From Micromonospora_H sonneratiae (GTDB taxonomy: Bacteria > Actinomycetota > Actinomycetes > Mycobacteriales > Micromonosporaceae), in contig NZ_JBHTMP010000011.1 in assembly GCF_042679305.1 (NCBI RefSeq), forward strand, positions 62,001 through 126,000: a DNA stretch of 64,000 nucleotides, given 5' to 3'. The notes beneath the pieces are model-generated. The model was given only the letters and a program-made list of their open reading frames with translations, ran no database searches and was not told where the DNA came from. The translations under genes were made by a program, and so were the position numbers. Position 1 is the stretch's first letter. Every line of letters starts with the position of its first letter. Of this stretch, positions 47,901 through 56,661 are shown one piece after another.

Positions 47901-48445
47901 TTCCCGGCGGTAAAGCCGCCATCGGCAGCGTGTACTTCCTCGCCCGCCCGCATCACCGCCCCGACGACATCACCCTGGCCACCCAGGCGATCAACGACTG
48001 GGCGGTCCGCCAAGTCCGAGGCCCAGGCCGCCGCTTCACCCAGACCGCTCTGGCCGCCGGCAGCCCGGACGACGCCGGACTGCGCTTCCGGGCCGAAGCC
48101 GCCCGCAAATGGCACCGCTTCCTCACCCGCCGCCTGTCCTGGACCAGCCTGCCTCCCGACGAAAAGTCGGCCTTCACCTGGGACCAACTTGTGGTCATCT
48201 GGCAGGTCATCGGACGACTCGTGCGCGGCGGCGTCGCCGCCCGCGTCTACTTCGTCGACGGAGCCTTCTCACCCCGCGAGGCCGGCTTCACCGGAGACGA
48301 CACCCCAGCGACCAGCCTGCTCGCCAGCATGCTGCACGAACTCGCTCCCTACTTCGACTCCGAGTCGGCACAAACGGCGATCGACCGATCGCTGGTTCAA
48401 GCCCTCTACGACCCGCTCTACCGCGCCCTGCGCGACATGAACTGA
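44936..48445 (+). CDS. DinG/XPD-type helicase of the pPIWI-RE operon
   Basis: 1,169 residues from ATG 44936. Walker A is GMVGAGKS (residues 269-276) and the DEAD box is IIVDEADRV (Asp483). Between them lie four cysteines (SACPL, APCTG, HGCPL, TACPRH) in the position of the iron-sulfur cluster of DinG/XPD helicases. C-terminal helicase motifs include LLLVGSYAEAHRAGHYL and LLIAPLLSVERGHNIV. The 260-residue N-terminal part matches none of the helicase domains and is likely specific to pPIWI-RE helicases. It should unwind DNA or R-loops for the PIWI protein. It starts inside the end of the previous gene; 36 bp separate it from the PIWI gene. Confidence 0.82.
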   Translation: MRDRSGWHGDLAGDFRGAWKAPAGFGIGDLLDVELAIYLGTRVMPTRPVRDVWTLLSGYPYEEAFGDVRTSEARLMIRRARHFLWDRSRRYTWHNSLHMYLDVDITLRGYTFATIDDLPKALEPTRAYDRREVYERLLTQPPPLEQRELSIAGAGDQLFYVRDQRHSVNIPVELIGLKPWIGHDIGAVPAGKGEPIIVTMTELEAAADAMDALEVAANAADLAENRMPGKSNDWKKRLRRVELLLRDEAAGAFQTHPRLRIDRLMNLVGMVGAGKSTIRDILAFQLATREHPADRRRTTIVVGDVAEVLTITEQFRRLGVHAAPILGKSTLERNIQRLHRRSESVTRTMLDHDNPGFAHLSSACPLDALRGFEARRALAITAAPCTGLYNADDVEKAETEHDDPDPASTGFRRRRKPARPKRHGCPLWTACPRHSAARDLVDAQIWVATPASLVHSRVPDHLNDENMRYLELACRRSDLIIVDEADRVQMQLDTAFAPAATLVARGAESWLDEVGKHKLTELAAQGRLQLSSDETDDWNNALNTVITATDRIYSMLINDEPLRRWITQDYFSAMTLHQWLINEWFPELRNRDDDENAVAPDEDKLASQRAELQRVDTVLGSFRDSPLTPLRGRGPEDTTTDLVNALVAMATELLHAPRGVFVREFSRERLKKLLRQLVPNNASVAGDLDANLHRFEFTLVLAVLHDRLDRMTILWPRVEAALNLDSTSNVLSRRPPKDYMPVVPESPMGNVLGFQFQAGDRNEDGDQSGELRFFRCNGVGRELLLELTNIPAVDNRPGPHVLLMSATSWAGTSSRYHLHAQVDAVLRPHEHEVAAIKKSTFRKLFLYPPGVTTALRLSGTDPRKRPAQLEQMLHQLAVPDRSLTGATSLLQQELDDIDDPQRRRILLLVGSYAEAHRAGHYLNNLPEWTGNVTVLVSDDTDLDHSWSNLPADTRQLHLRRGELTKFPDIGGQLLIAPLLSVERGHNIVVPGGKAAIGSVYFLARPHHRPDDITLATQAINDWAVRQVRGPGRRFTQTALAAGSPDDAGLRFRAEAARKWHRFLTRRLSWTSLPPDEKSAFTWDQLVVIWQVIGRLVRGGVAARVYFVDGAFSPREAGFTGDDTPATSLLASMLHELAPYFDSESAQTAIDRSLVQALYDPLYRALRDMN

Positions 48446-48481
48446 TCTTTCCCCGCACGGACCGGTCCAGAAAGGCCCTCG

Positions 48482-51364
48482 ATGCGCTACGACCACACCC
48501 AGACCGCAGCCTTCGTAGCAAGCCGCAAACTCGAAATTCGGCTGCACACACTTACCTTCCCCGCCTCCTGGCGCCGCCCCATCCTCGACCTGCGCACCGC
48601 CGGTTGGCGCGAGGAATCACGCGCACGCGCCCAGCAGGTGCCGATCGGGCGCCTCAACGCACTGATGCGCACCGTCGCCCCCGATCTGGTCTCCACCGCT
48701 ACCTGGGCAACCCTCGATCAAGGCAACCCCTGGCTGTTCGCAGCAAAGCCGTTCCCGCCGGCGATCATGCGGACCTTTATCAATGCCTGGCTTTATGACC
48801 TTCCCACCACCGACGACGGCAAAGCGCTCGTGATGCCGACAATCAGGAAGCTCGACTCGGGCTCCCTGCAATGGACGCAGAAGACCGTCGACCTTCTCGC
48901 CCACGAACTCTCCGATGGCAACACCGCCGTCCCGCAGCCTCACCTGTTCAGCCTGCTGCCGGACTACGCCGCAGCTAAAATCGCCGGCGAGTCCTACCAG
49001 CACGGCAGCAAATTCGTACGATTCCGGCAGGTCGCGGCCAACCCCGCCAACGGCTACGCCGAACTCGTCTCCTGGCCGCCGCTGGAACACCACACCGGCA
49101 AAGGCAGCAACACCCGGACCTGGTACTACAGCGCCACGATCAAAATCGCGCTGCGTACAAAGGCGTTCGACCCCACCCTGCGGCTGCACGTCGACACCGG
49201 CATCCGGCGTTGGACCAGCGGCGAGCTACACACCAAGGGCCGCTGGGGAGCCTCCACCCTCCTGCAGTCGACCAGCCCGTTCGTCACCGATGCACCGGCA
49301 TCGCAGAAGTTCGCGGTCGCCCACCTGATCTGGGACCGAGACACCCGGGAGATGGGCTGGCGCAACGGCGGCACCGAACAGATCCTCAACCGGATCGGCG
49401 CCTTGGAAAATCTCCCGGCAGCCGAGCAACTCGCCGGCAAGTCGGACGCCTGGATCTTCGGCCGGGATGGCGTCACTGCGGCCGTCACCTACCACACCAC
49501 CATGCGCGGCCCCGACCATCAGGTCGGCACCGGTATTATGCCAGCCGAACGCAGCCGCCTCATCCACTGGATCGGCCAGTGTCTGCAGCCCGACTTCGAC
49601 CTCGACCAGCCCCTGGCCCGCGTGCTCATCGGCGGCAAGGCGAGCCGAAGCCTCAGCAAGCTCGAAAGCATCCCCAAGGACAAGAAGGACCAGACCGACG
49701 CCGAGCGTATCCAGCTCGTCGAAAGGCAGGAAGCCGCCCACGCCGCAAACGCTGAAATCTCGAAGGCGAACGCGCTCATCCGACGCCAGCAACTGGCCGC
49801 CGCAGTGGACGGCCGGCTCTCCGTCGCCTTGCTCTACCAGGGAGACGGCAAGGGAATGCGCGACCGCCTGCTCGCTACCGTCGAACGACTACTCGATCTG
49901 CCCCATCAGCAACCCGCCAGCAACGACACCTGGACATGGAAGGTTGGAGACCTCACCCTCACGATCTACGCCCGTCCCCTCGGCAGGCTCGGCGCAGCGC
50001 TCGGCGAGGGCTCCGTTCCCCGGCGTGGCCGGAAGCACGACGAAGCCGTCGCCGCACACCGAAAGCTGGTCGCTTCCGCCATGACAGATCTGGCCGAAGA
50101 AGTCGGTGACACCCTGCAACTCGCCCTCATCGAGCTCGACGGCGCGAAAGCCTTCACCGCACGAACCACCGACCCGAAGTTTGCGATCCGCATGGGCTGC
50201 GCCGACGCCGGCATGGTCAACCAGTTCATCCGCCCCGACGAGTTTCCCGGCAAGGACCTCGACAAGGAAGAGGCCAGCAACCAGCACCGGGCCGAAGCCG
50301 CCTGGGACGACTGCCTACGTCAGCTCGGCATCCGTTTCGTCCCGCAACATCGCCTCAAGAGCGCCATCCCCGACGACCTCGAGCAGCTCGCATTCTGGGT
50401 CGTCAAAAGACGCAACGACGACACCAACACTCACCAGATCTTCATCCCGATAGCCATCCTGATCCGGCCCGGCCAAAAGCACATCATGGGCAAAGCCGAA
50501 GGCATGGCCGACTGGGTGCCCTACCCGACCCTGCTCAAGACCCTGGCCGGCACGAACTACCACGCCAGCCCCGCCAAGGAAGACGAACAGAAGGAGCGGC
50601 TCGCTGCCTTCATCCGAAGCACCCTAACCCGGTTCCGGAACACGCAGACCCTTATCGTGACTGAAGCCCACAACATCCGGTATCGGCTCACCGCGGTACA
50701 GAACGCCCATATGCTGCCCGAACACCTCCAGCTCGGCGAATTGCGACCCCAGAAAATCAGCCTCTTCGGCAAGAAGATGAGGCTGGTACGGATCTGCGGC
50801 AACGATCGCCTCGAAACCCCCGAGTCATGGGCCTTCGAGGGCGACAACGTCGGCATCTCCGACGGGCTGTGGCGACACGACGACGGAACCGGAAACACCA
50901 AGCAGACGCGCGTCTACTACAGCACGGTCGACAAGCCGGCTACCCACAGCTCCACCGTCATCGACTTAGCCAAACTTACACCTCATTACAAGGAGAACCC
51001 GGCAAAGGGCGATGCTCCAGATCCCTCAGAGGACCGTTCTCCCGACGACGGAAAGCTAGAAGGCGCGAGGAACTATCTCGACCCTTCTAAAAACGCCTGG
51101 AACGCCGAACTACTCGAGTTCGCCGTCGCCGCTCACCCCGAGGGTGAAGACCCTGCAAACTGGGCCGGGTTTCTGCACCAGCAACGCCACTGCTTTGACG
51201 ACTACCGGGCAGCCCTCAGCAGACCCCTGATCATGCACGTCGCACGACTCACCAACCAATACGCGCTACCCGCCGACGACACCCTCGAAGACGACAGCGA
51301 CAACATCGATAATCAACCCGAACCCGAAGGCGATATTCAACTAGCGTTCGACTTTGAGTTCTGA
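48482..51364 (+). CDS. pPIWI-RE family Argonaute-like protein
   Basis: 960 residues from ATG 48482. Operon position after a DinG-type helicase and REase, its length, and segments such as RRGRKHDEAVAAHRKL, EVGDTLQLALIELDGAKAF, a DDLEQLAFWVVKRRNDD region and a C-terminal RNase H-like part (TLIVTEAHNIRYRL, TRVYYSTVDKPATHSS) fit the pPIWI-RE family (MID plus PIWI, with conserved Arg and Glu replacing parts of the classical nucleotide-binding MID). It would bind a guide-target hybrid and direct cleavage by its partner nucleases. The N-terminal 450 residues correspond to the family-specific region. I could not verify the diagnostic Arg and Glu by alignment. Last gene of the operon. Confidence 0.78.
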   Translation: MRYDHTQTAAFVASRKLEIRLHTLTFPASWRRPILDLRTAGWREESRARAQQVPIGRLNALMRTVAPDLVSTATWATLDQGNPWLFAAKPFPPAIMRTFINAWLYDLPTTDDGKALVMPTIRKLDSGSLQWTQKTVDLLAHELSDGNTAVPQPHLFSLLPDYAAAKIAGESYQHGSKFVRFRQVAANPANGYAELVSWPPLEHHTGKGSNTRTWYYSATIKIALRTKAFDPTLRLHVDTGIRRWTSGELHTKGRWGASTLLQSTSPFVTDAPASQKFAVAHLIWDRDTREMGWRNGGTEQILNRIGALENLPAAEQLAGKSDAWIFGRDGVTAAVTYHTTMRGPDHQVGTGIMPAERSRLIHWIGQCLQPDFDLDQPLARVLIGGKASRSLSKLESIPKDKKDQTDAERIQLVERQEAAHAANAEISKANALIRRQQLAAAVDGRLSVALLYQGDGKGMRDRLLATVERLLDLPHQQPASNDTWTWKVGDLTLTIYARPLGRLGAALGEGSVPRRGRKHDEAVAAHRKLVASAMTDLAEEVGDTLQLALIELDGAKAFTARTTDPKFAIRMGCADAGMVNQFIRPDEFPGKDLDKEEASNQHRAEAAWDDCLRQLGIRFVPQHRLKSAIPDDLEQLAFWVVKRRNDDTNTHQIFIPIAILIRPGQKHIMGKAEGMADWVPYPTLLKTLAGTNYHASPAKEDEQKERLAAFIRSTLTRFRNTQTLIVTEAHNIRYRLTAVQNAHMLPEHLQLGELRPQKISLFGKKMRLVRICGNDRLETPESWAFEGDNVGISDGLWRHDDGTGNTKQTRVYYSTVDKPATHSSTVIDLAKLTPHYKENPAKGDAPDPSEDRSPDDGKLEGARNYLDPSKNAWNAELLEFAVAAHPEGEDPANWAGFLHQQRHCFDDYRAALSRPLIMHVARLTNQYALPADDTLEDDSDNIDNQPEPEGDIQLAFDFEF

Positions 51365-51389
51365 AGCCCTCAGAAACAAAAGGACACAC

Positions 51390-51423
51390 GGCTGGGCACT
51401 CACTCCGCACGAGGTGCCCAGCC
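51390..51423 (+). terminator. Terminator of the pPIWI-RE operon
   Basis: A perfect 10-bp inverted repeat (GGCTGGGCAC / GTGCCCAGCC) with a 14-nt loop, 26 nt after the last stop codon of the operon. No T-run follows. Downstream to 51633 there is no gene; the last part before 51634 is the end of an ISL3-type element. Confidence 0.7.
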
Positions 51424-51697
51424 TGGCCAAGGCACCGCGCGCCCCGGAACTATCGCTAGTACACCATCGAGTGACGCGCTGTTTTGACTACCCCACGTAC
51501 GAATCAGTAACGCTTCCCGGTTCGAGATCACTCGGTATTGCAGGCCGACCATCGGGCATCTACCTACACTGCCCTGGGCTCTGTGGGGCTGTCTCGGGGC
51601 TGTCTCACATTCGGTGGTGACGGAGGGTGGTGGTTAGCCGAGCAGGATGCGGTGTCGTAGGAGGGGAAAGCCGGCGCGTCCGTACATCTGCCGCTTG

Positions 51698-53622
51698 GTG
51701 TGTCCTGAACGTGGAGGAGGTCGGTAGGTCGAGTTTCCGAAGCGATGCTGCACGGAAGATGAAGGATGTTGGCCCTTCGGAGTCGCCCGGCGGTGGGAGG
51801 CTCCAAACCGCCTCATGCTGCGTTGGCTGAAGACCGTCGTGGTGAGCGATGAGGAAAAGGCGCCGTGAGGTGTCAGGTAGGGACCAGGAAGACGAACGCG
51901 AGTGAATCGTTGCTGACGTGTCGAAACAGATACAGACGACATCGAAACCGGGGTGTCAAACGGATCCCGGGACAAGCCTGGCGGGTGTTCCGCTTTCTGG
52001 CCAGGTGGTGTCCGGCATGTAGACGACGTGAGCCTGGTCTGCGGCTTCCGTGTGGAACAGGAGAAGGCGTGCCCGGATACGCCCTGCTCGTGCGAGCAGG
52101 GGAGAGGGAGTGTCCCAAGCGGCGACACCGTGAGGGATTGAGTACCGTCGCCGGGCACGCTGGCGGACCGGTTCGTAGTAGCAATGAAGGTCCTGTAACG
52201 GGGCTGGAGCGAAGGGGCCGGGTTGTCCGTGGCTGGTCTGTCCGATCAACCGGATGTTGTCCGGGAGGAGTCGCGTGGGCGAGCTGAAAGCAGCAGACAA
52301 GCCGTTTCAGATTTCGAAGCGGGCAGTCTGGGAGGCGTGGGAGAAAGTCAAGGCGAACAAGGGTGCGCCCGGAGTGGACGGGCAGACGATCGCGCAGTTC
52401 GAAACGGATCTGAAGAATAACCTGTACAAGATCTGGAATCGGATGTCCTCGGGGTCGTACTTCCCGCCGCCGGTGCGTGCGGTGGAGATCGAGAAGGCTC
52501 ATGGTGGCGGTACGAGGATCCTTGGTGTGCCGGCCGTGGCCGATCGGATCGCGCAGACGGTCGTGGCCATGGAACTGGAACGGAAGGTCGAACCGGTCTT
52601 CCATCCGGATTCCTATGGCTACCGGCCGGGGCGCTCCGCGCTCGACGCAGTAGCTGCCTGCCGCTCACGGTGCTGGAAGACGGACTGGGTGATCGATCTG
52701 GACATCCGGAAGTTCTTCGACAGCGTGCCGTGGGACCTGGTGGTCAAAGCGGTCGAGGCGAACACCGACCTGCCGTGGGTGGTTCTGTATGTCCGGCGGT
52801 GGCTGCAAGCGCCGCTGATGCTGCCCGACGGTTCGTTGCAGGCCAGGGACCGGGGAACCCCGCAGGGCTCTGCGGTCTCGCCCGTGCTCGCGAATCTGTT
52901 CCTGCACTACGCGTTCGACCAGTGGATGGCGCGGGAGTTCCCCGATGTCGCCTTCGAACGGTATGTGGATGACGCGGTAGTGCACTGCGTCAGCCAGGCT
53001 CAGGCACACCAGGTGCTGGCGGCACTGCAGGAGCGGATGGGTGAGGTCGGCCTGGAGCTGCATCCGGATAAGACCAGGATCGTGTACTGCAAGGACAGCA
53101 ACCGGCGTGGCAGCTACGAGCACACCGGGTTCACGTTCCTGGGGTACACGTTCCGGGGCCGGGAAGTACGCCCCAGGACCGGCAAACGGTTCACCGGGTT
53201 CAACCCGGCGATCAGCAGCGACGCCTTGAAGAAGATCAGCCGTCAGGTGCGGTCATGGCGGCTGCATCGGCACACTCAGATCTCTGAAGCGGACCTTGCA
53301 GCCTGGGTCAATCCCCGGGTGCGAGGCTGGATGCAGTACTACGGTGCCTTCTACCGCTCAGCGTTGTATCCCCTCCTGACGCGTATCAACGCCTATCTGA
53401 TGCGCTGGCTCCGCAAGAAGCACAAACGGTTGCGAGGACGCAAGCGAGCGCAGGAAGCCTGGACCCGAGCCGTCACCACGAGGCCCCGGTTCTTCGCCCA
53501 CTGGGCCTGGGTCAACACCGTTCCCGCAGTCTGGTGACCAGGGCAACAAGAGCCGTATAACGAGAGATCGTTACGTACGGTTCTGTGAGAGCCGGGGGCT
53601 GAGACGCCCCCGGCTACTCGAC
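51698..53622 (+). mobile_element. Group II intron, copy 1
   Basis: A 1,925-nt element starting GTGTGTCC (fits GUGYG) and ending CTACTCGAC (AY end). Domain V is clear at 53550-53585 (GAGCCGTATAACGAGAGATCGTTACGTACGG, listed here in part for its AGCCG helix and GAGA tetraloop), followed by a domain VI hairpin (GCCGGGGG / CCCCCGGC). The reverse transcriptase frame lies at 52275-53537. Identity with the copy at 61693-63617 begins and ends exactly at these boundaries. Retrohoming of such introns depends on base pairing between intron EBS and exon IBS sequences. Confidence 0.9.
52275..53537 (+). CDS. Group II intron reverse transcriptase/maturase, copy 1
   Basis: 420 residues; GTG 52275 is preferred as GGAGGAG lies 4-6 nt upstream, though the frame is open from TTG 52254. 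Reverse transcriptase motifs are complete: GAPGVDGQ (RT-0/1), VIDLDIRKFFDSV (first catalytic Asp), PQGSAVSPVLANLFLHY (RT-4) and the YVDD box (FERYVDDAVV). The thumb and maturase region follows (GFTFLGYTFRGREV), ending with the GIIM-type group II maturase domain (VRGWMQYYG). There is no HNH endonuclease domain after it, as in bacterial class C/ML-type proteins without one. The protein helps the intron fold and splice, then copies it into a DNA target. Confidence 0.92.
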   Translation: MGELKAADKPFQISKRAVWEAWEKVKANKGAPGVDGQTIAQFETDLKNNLYKIWNRMSSGSYFPPPVRAVEIEKAHGGGTRILGVPAVADRIAQTVVAMELERKVEPVFHPDSYGYRPGRSALDAVAACRSRCWKTDWVIDLDIRKFFDSVPWDLVVKAVEANTDLPWVVLYVRRWLQAPLMLPDGSLQARDRGTPQGSAVSPVLANLFLHYAFDQWMAREFPDVAFERYVDDAVVHCVSQAQAHQVLAALQERMGEVGLELHPDKTRIVYCKDSNRRGSYEHTGFTFLGYTFRGREVRPRTGKRFTGFNPAISSDALKKISRQVRSWRLHRHTQISEADLAAWVNPRVRGWMQYYGAFYRSALYPLLTRINAYLMRWLRKKHKRLRGRKRAQEAWTRAVTTRPRFFAHWAWVNTVPAVW

Positions 53623-54289
53623 ATCAGTTTGGTTTTGGTGTTGACTCCTTCCGTGCCGCCGTTGTGGTAGGTGTGGGTCACGGCGGCGTTGACGGCGTCG
53701 CGGTCCAGGCCGAGGCCGCAGGTGAACGTGTGCAGGTGGGGCAGGTCAGCGGCCTTTACGTCATCGATCCAGGCGGTCAGGAGTTCAGCGTTGCCGTCGG
53801 CGGGGGTGAGCAGGGGGCGAAGGAACGCACGAAGCCGGCCAGGGCGGTCATTTCCGGGCAGGCGGCGGTGAGGGCGTCGAGGAGTTCCCGCTGGTGGTCT
53901 TTGAGCTGGTCAGGCCTGGTCAGGAGGTAGCGGGCGAGGCGGCTGGCTGGTCGGCTTCGACACGGCCCTGGGTGATGTAGCGGTAGAGCAGGTTCATGCT
54001 GCCGGTGTAGCCCAGTTGTTTGATCTCGGCGAGCAGACGGGACACGGGGACCGCTGGGTCCTGCTCACGGCGTCGGCGGAGGTGGTCGCGGTAGGAATCG
54101 ACGAGGGTGGGGCGGTACTGCGGTGCGCGGACCAGACGCTCGGGTTCACGGATACGCGCGTAGCGTTTGACGGTGTTCAGCCCGAGGTTGAGGCGGCGTG
54201 TGCACTCCAGCAGTCCGACACCCTTGTCGAGCAGGTCATGGACCTGCTGCCAACGCTCTTTTGTGGTGGCGGCTCTCTTACCGGCTTAA

Positions 54290-55652
54290 TACTGCAACGG
54301 CACTTATGGGTGTTGTCGTCGCCGGTAATGGGATTGTTGGGCTTGCCATTGCCGGCGGCTTAGCCGTGACCAGGCGATGATGTGGTCGTTGCTTGGGTGG
54401 CGGGCCTGAAGCAGTTTGATGATCAGCTTGCGGGCTTCGGGAACGGTGATGGGGATGAGCTGCTCACCACCGGAGGATTTGCCCCCTTTTGCTCAAGCGC
54501 GCGGATGGCCACCAGCCAGGCCAGGGCCAGCATCGACAAGGTGATGTGGGCGTACCAGCCTCGCCAGTTGCGCACCTGGTAGTCATCCAGCCCGGTCTCC
54601 TGCTTGGCCTGTTTGAAACACTCCTCGACCGGCCACCGGCGACCGGCGACCCAGACCAGGGTGGCCAGAGTGGTCCGCCTGGGCGCGTAGCAGATGTAGT
54701 AGGCGATCTCGGTCGGGTCGCTGAGGCTGCGTCGGGCGAGGAGCCAGTGTCCACGTCCGGGTGCCCACCACGGTCGGATCGGGACCCTCGCCCAGTCGTA
54801 GACGCGGGGGCCGTGTGCGCCGTCACCGCAGGACAGGCGTCGCCAGGCCCTGGCCAGCAGGCGGGCGATGATGGCGTCGACCCGGCCGTGGCCGATCCCT
54901 CGGGCTGACACGTCGTCGTTGCAGCGGGTGGCCACCACATGGAACACATCCCGCTCTTCCAGCCACACCCGTAGGTACTTGGCCTGCCCGAACGCCTCGT
55001 CGGCGGTGAACCAGGCGAACGGCACTCCCGCGTCGATCGCGCGTTGCAGCATGTCGATCGCGACACGTGGTTTGGTTTGCAACTCGACCTCGTCGGGCAC
55101 ACCGGCGGCACGGCACCGGTCCCGGTCGGTGGTCCACGACTCCGGCAGGTACAGGTGCCGGTCGATCAGAGCGTGCCCGGTCGGAGCCACATAGGCCAGG
55201 AACGTACCGACCTGGCAGTTGTCCTTCTTGCCGCTGGTACCGGTGTACTGCCGCTGCACCCCGGCGGACCTGTCGCCCTTCTTGATGAACCCGGTGTCGT
55301 CGGCGACCAGCACCGCACCGGTATGCCCCAACCGCTCGACCACGTAGTCGCGGATGTCGTCACGCACACCGTCGACGTCCCAGTCCGCACGGCGCAACAG
55401 GCGTTGCATCCCATCCGGGCTGATCTCCCCGGCATGTTCGGCCAGGGTCCAACCATTCTTGCGTTCCAGGCCGACGACAAGCCCATCAACGTACCGGCGA
55501 GCCCGTTGACGCGGCTCTGACCTGCCGAAACGTGGACCCACCTGATTCAACAGCTCATCAAGCTCAACCTGCCACGACACGACATCAACGTAGATCACAC
55601 CCATCCAACGCCCGAACAACCAGAACGTCACCCTCGAAGTGCCGTTGCAGTA
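54290..55652 (-). mobile_element. IS701-family insertion sequence
   Basis: About 1,363 bp with terminal inverted repeats TACTGCAACGGCACTT (left) and its complement (right), carrying one transposase gene. The 4 bp outside the ends differ (TTAA on the left, CTAG on the right), so there is no target duplication. The left flank is an ISL3 transposase fragment whose other half is not found beyond the right end. This suggests that a rearrangement or deletion occurred through this element. Confidence 0.8.
54423..55631 (-). CDS. IS701-family transposase
   Basis: Up to 402 residues in one frame. A DDE-type transposase with an N-terminal helical part (VDGLVVGLERKNGWTLAEHAG), first catalytic Asp in VLVADDTGFIKKG, second in AWFTADEAFGQ and the Glu region in RRWPVEECFKQAKQETGLDDY. 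These are standard for IS701. The start could be the ATG about 10 codons in (MGVIYVDVVSW), as there is no obvious Shine-Dalgarno at the first. It is intact and probably active; a fragment of a relative lies at 9185-9395. Confidence 0.9.
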   Translation of the reverse strand: MTFWLFGRWMGVIYVDVVSWQVELDELLNQVGPRFGRSEPRQRARRYVDGLVVGLERKNGWTLAEHAGEISPDGMQRLLRRADWDVDGVRDDIRDYVVERLGHTGAVLVADDTGFIKKGDRSAGVQRQYTGTSGKKDNCQVGTFLAYVAPTGHALIDRHLYLPESWTTDRDRCRAAGVPDEVELQTKPRVAIDMLQRAIDAGVPFAWFTADEAFGQAKYLRVWLEERDVFHVVATRCNDDVSARGIGHGRVDAIIARLLARAWRRLSCGDGAHGPRVYDWARVPIRPWWAPGRGHWLLARRSLSDPTEIAYYICYAPRRTTLATLVWVAGRRWPVEECFKQAKQETGLDDYQVRNWRGWYAHITLSMLALAWLVAIRALEQKGANPPVVSSSSPSPFPKPAS

Positions 55653-55710
55653 CTAGACCGGGGATGCACACGGCACCCCGGATGAGGTGAGCGTTGCAAC
55701 TTCAGCCCTG

Positions 55711-55902
55711 ATGCCAGGGCTCTTTCTGAGACCCGAAGACGTAGGACCCACGAAGCGCCAACTTCTGGAGGAACCGGTGGCGGGCCTCAATGCCCTTATC
55801 CATAAGGTGTGGAGCCCGGAGTTTCGCCCCTTGGCCGACGAAGCATTGCGGTGCTACATCGCTGGCGTGGCGAAGACGATGTCAGCGGCCCAGCGACGGT
55901 AG
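55711..55902 (+). CDS. Doubtful short open frame
   Basis: A frame of 63 residues from ATG 55711 (or 71 from GTG 55687) starting MPGLFLRPEDVGPTKRQ. It is soluble, of no known family, with weaker third-position G/C bias than the neighbours. It overlaps the 3' end of the convergent gene by 21 bp. It may be a remnant of a longer gene cut by the rearrangement at the IS701 element. Confidence 0.25.
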   Translation: MPGLFLRPEDVGPTKRQLLEEPVAGLNALIHKVWSPEFRPLADEALRCYIAGVAKTMSAAQRR

Positions 55903-56661
55903 CCGAAGGCTGTCGTAAAGATCGAGAACGTGTTCTGCCATGGTCAGCGTTAGGGACAGCATGCTGGCCAGCATGGCAGGCGGTGGCGCAATCTTCAACC
56001 GCACGATCCCGGCGGTGGAGCCAGGTAGTTCCTCAAAGTCCATCAAGGTGTATGCCCATTCGTCGCCGTGCGCGCACGCGCTGCAACTCTTCCATAGGTT
56101 TTCGGCCATGTCCGCGGTCTTGTCGTCGAAGCCGAGCGACCGCACGATCTGGTTCCACGGGTCCTTCTTCTTCACTTTGACCATCGACAAGTTGTTTCGG
56201 CCGGCAACCGCCCGCACCTGGTCCAAGCGCCCGCCAATACCGTCACTGCGTGTGAGTTCGGGGAAGTGCGGCTCCAGCAAGGCGTCGGCCTTCTGGAAAT
56301 CCATCGCGTCCCTATACTGCGTCTGCAACGCCCTCAATACACGCTCGGTCGCGTCCTTGCCGGATATGAGCCACATGGCGGAGCCGAGGTTCTCCACCGC
56401 CGCACGCAGCAGGGTGAACGCCGCGTACGTCGGCAGCATGTCTGCCTTGACGATCAGCGCCCGGATCGCCGTCAGATGGTCGATGGCGAAGTCGAGATGC
56501 CGGGCAGCATAATGGCTGACCGTGAAGGGTGCGGCCGCAGCATCGGCGACTGCCAGAATCGACCCTGCGTGCACCGCGAGGGAACCGGCATCGGGATGCC
56601 GGAGCCGTTCTAGCTCGTCGATACGGTCGAACAGGCGACTCGGGAATCCGGCTTCGTTCAC
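55882..56661 (-). CDS. Hypothetical helical protein
   Basis: 259 residues, mostly alpha-helical, with no signal peptide. The centre has LLRAAVENLGSAMWLISG and a later SACAHGD. Helical proteins with this type of RAAVEN segment occur in bacterial islands and are sometimes compared with HEPN-like folds, but I see no clear R-x4-6-H motif and do not assign a function. ATG 56661 is the only reasonable start. No partner on the same strand; the following 319 bp (56662-56980) hold no gene. Confidence 0.6.
   Translation of the reverse strand: MNEAGFPSRLFDRIDELERLRHPDAGSLAVHAGSILAVADAAAAPFTVSHYAARHLDFAIDHLTAIRALIVKADMLPTYAAFTLLRAAVENLGSAMWLISGKDATERVLRALQTQYRDAMDFQKADALLEPHFPELTRSDGIGGRLDQVRAVAGRNNLSMVKVKKKDPWNQIVRSLGFDDKTADMAENLWKSCSACAHGDEWAYTLMDFEELPGSTAGIVRLKIAPPPAMLASMLSLTLTMAEHVLDLYDSLRLPSLGR

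Larger units (their letters stand above)
51634..54285 (-). pseudogene. ISL3-family transposase interrupted by a group II intron (locus 1)
   Basis: The minus-strand frame ends at TAA 51634-51636 with KRQMYGRAGFPLLRHRILLG. Upstream of the intron (from 53623) it resumes with HNGGTEGVNTKTKLI, so the coding sequence is split within an Ile codon (AT|C) of the IKRQMYGRA motif, near the C-terminus. Before this it reads the helical DDE region of ISL3 transposases (QLKDHQRELLDALT, AWIDDVKAADLPHL) back to about 54280, where an IS701 element cuts off the N-terminal half. Because the intron lies antisense to the transposase mRNA, splicing could not restore the protein. Confidence 0.8.

Noticed and set aside
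51873..52604. Minus-strand 243-codon frame inside the group II intron (and its twin at 61868-62599)
   Set aside because: It overlaps the structured RNA domains and the reverse transcriptase frame; no domain is visible.
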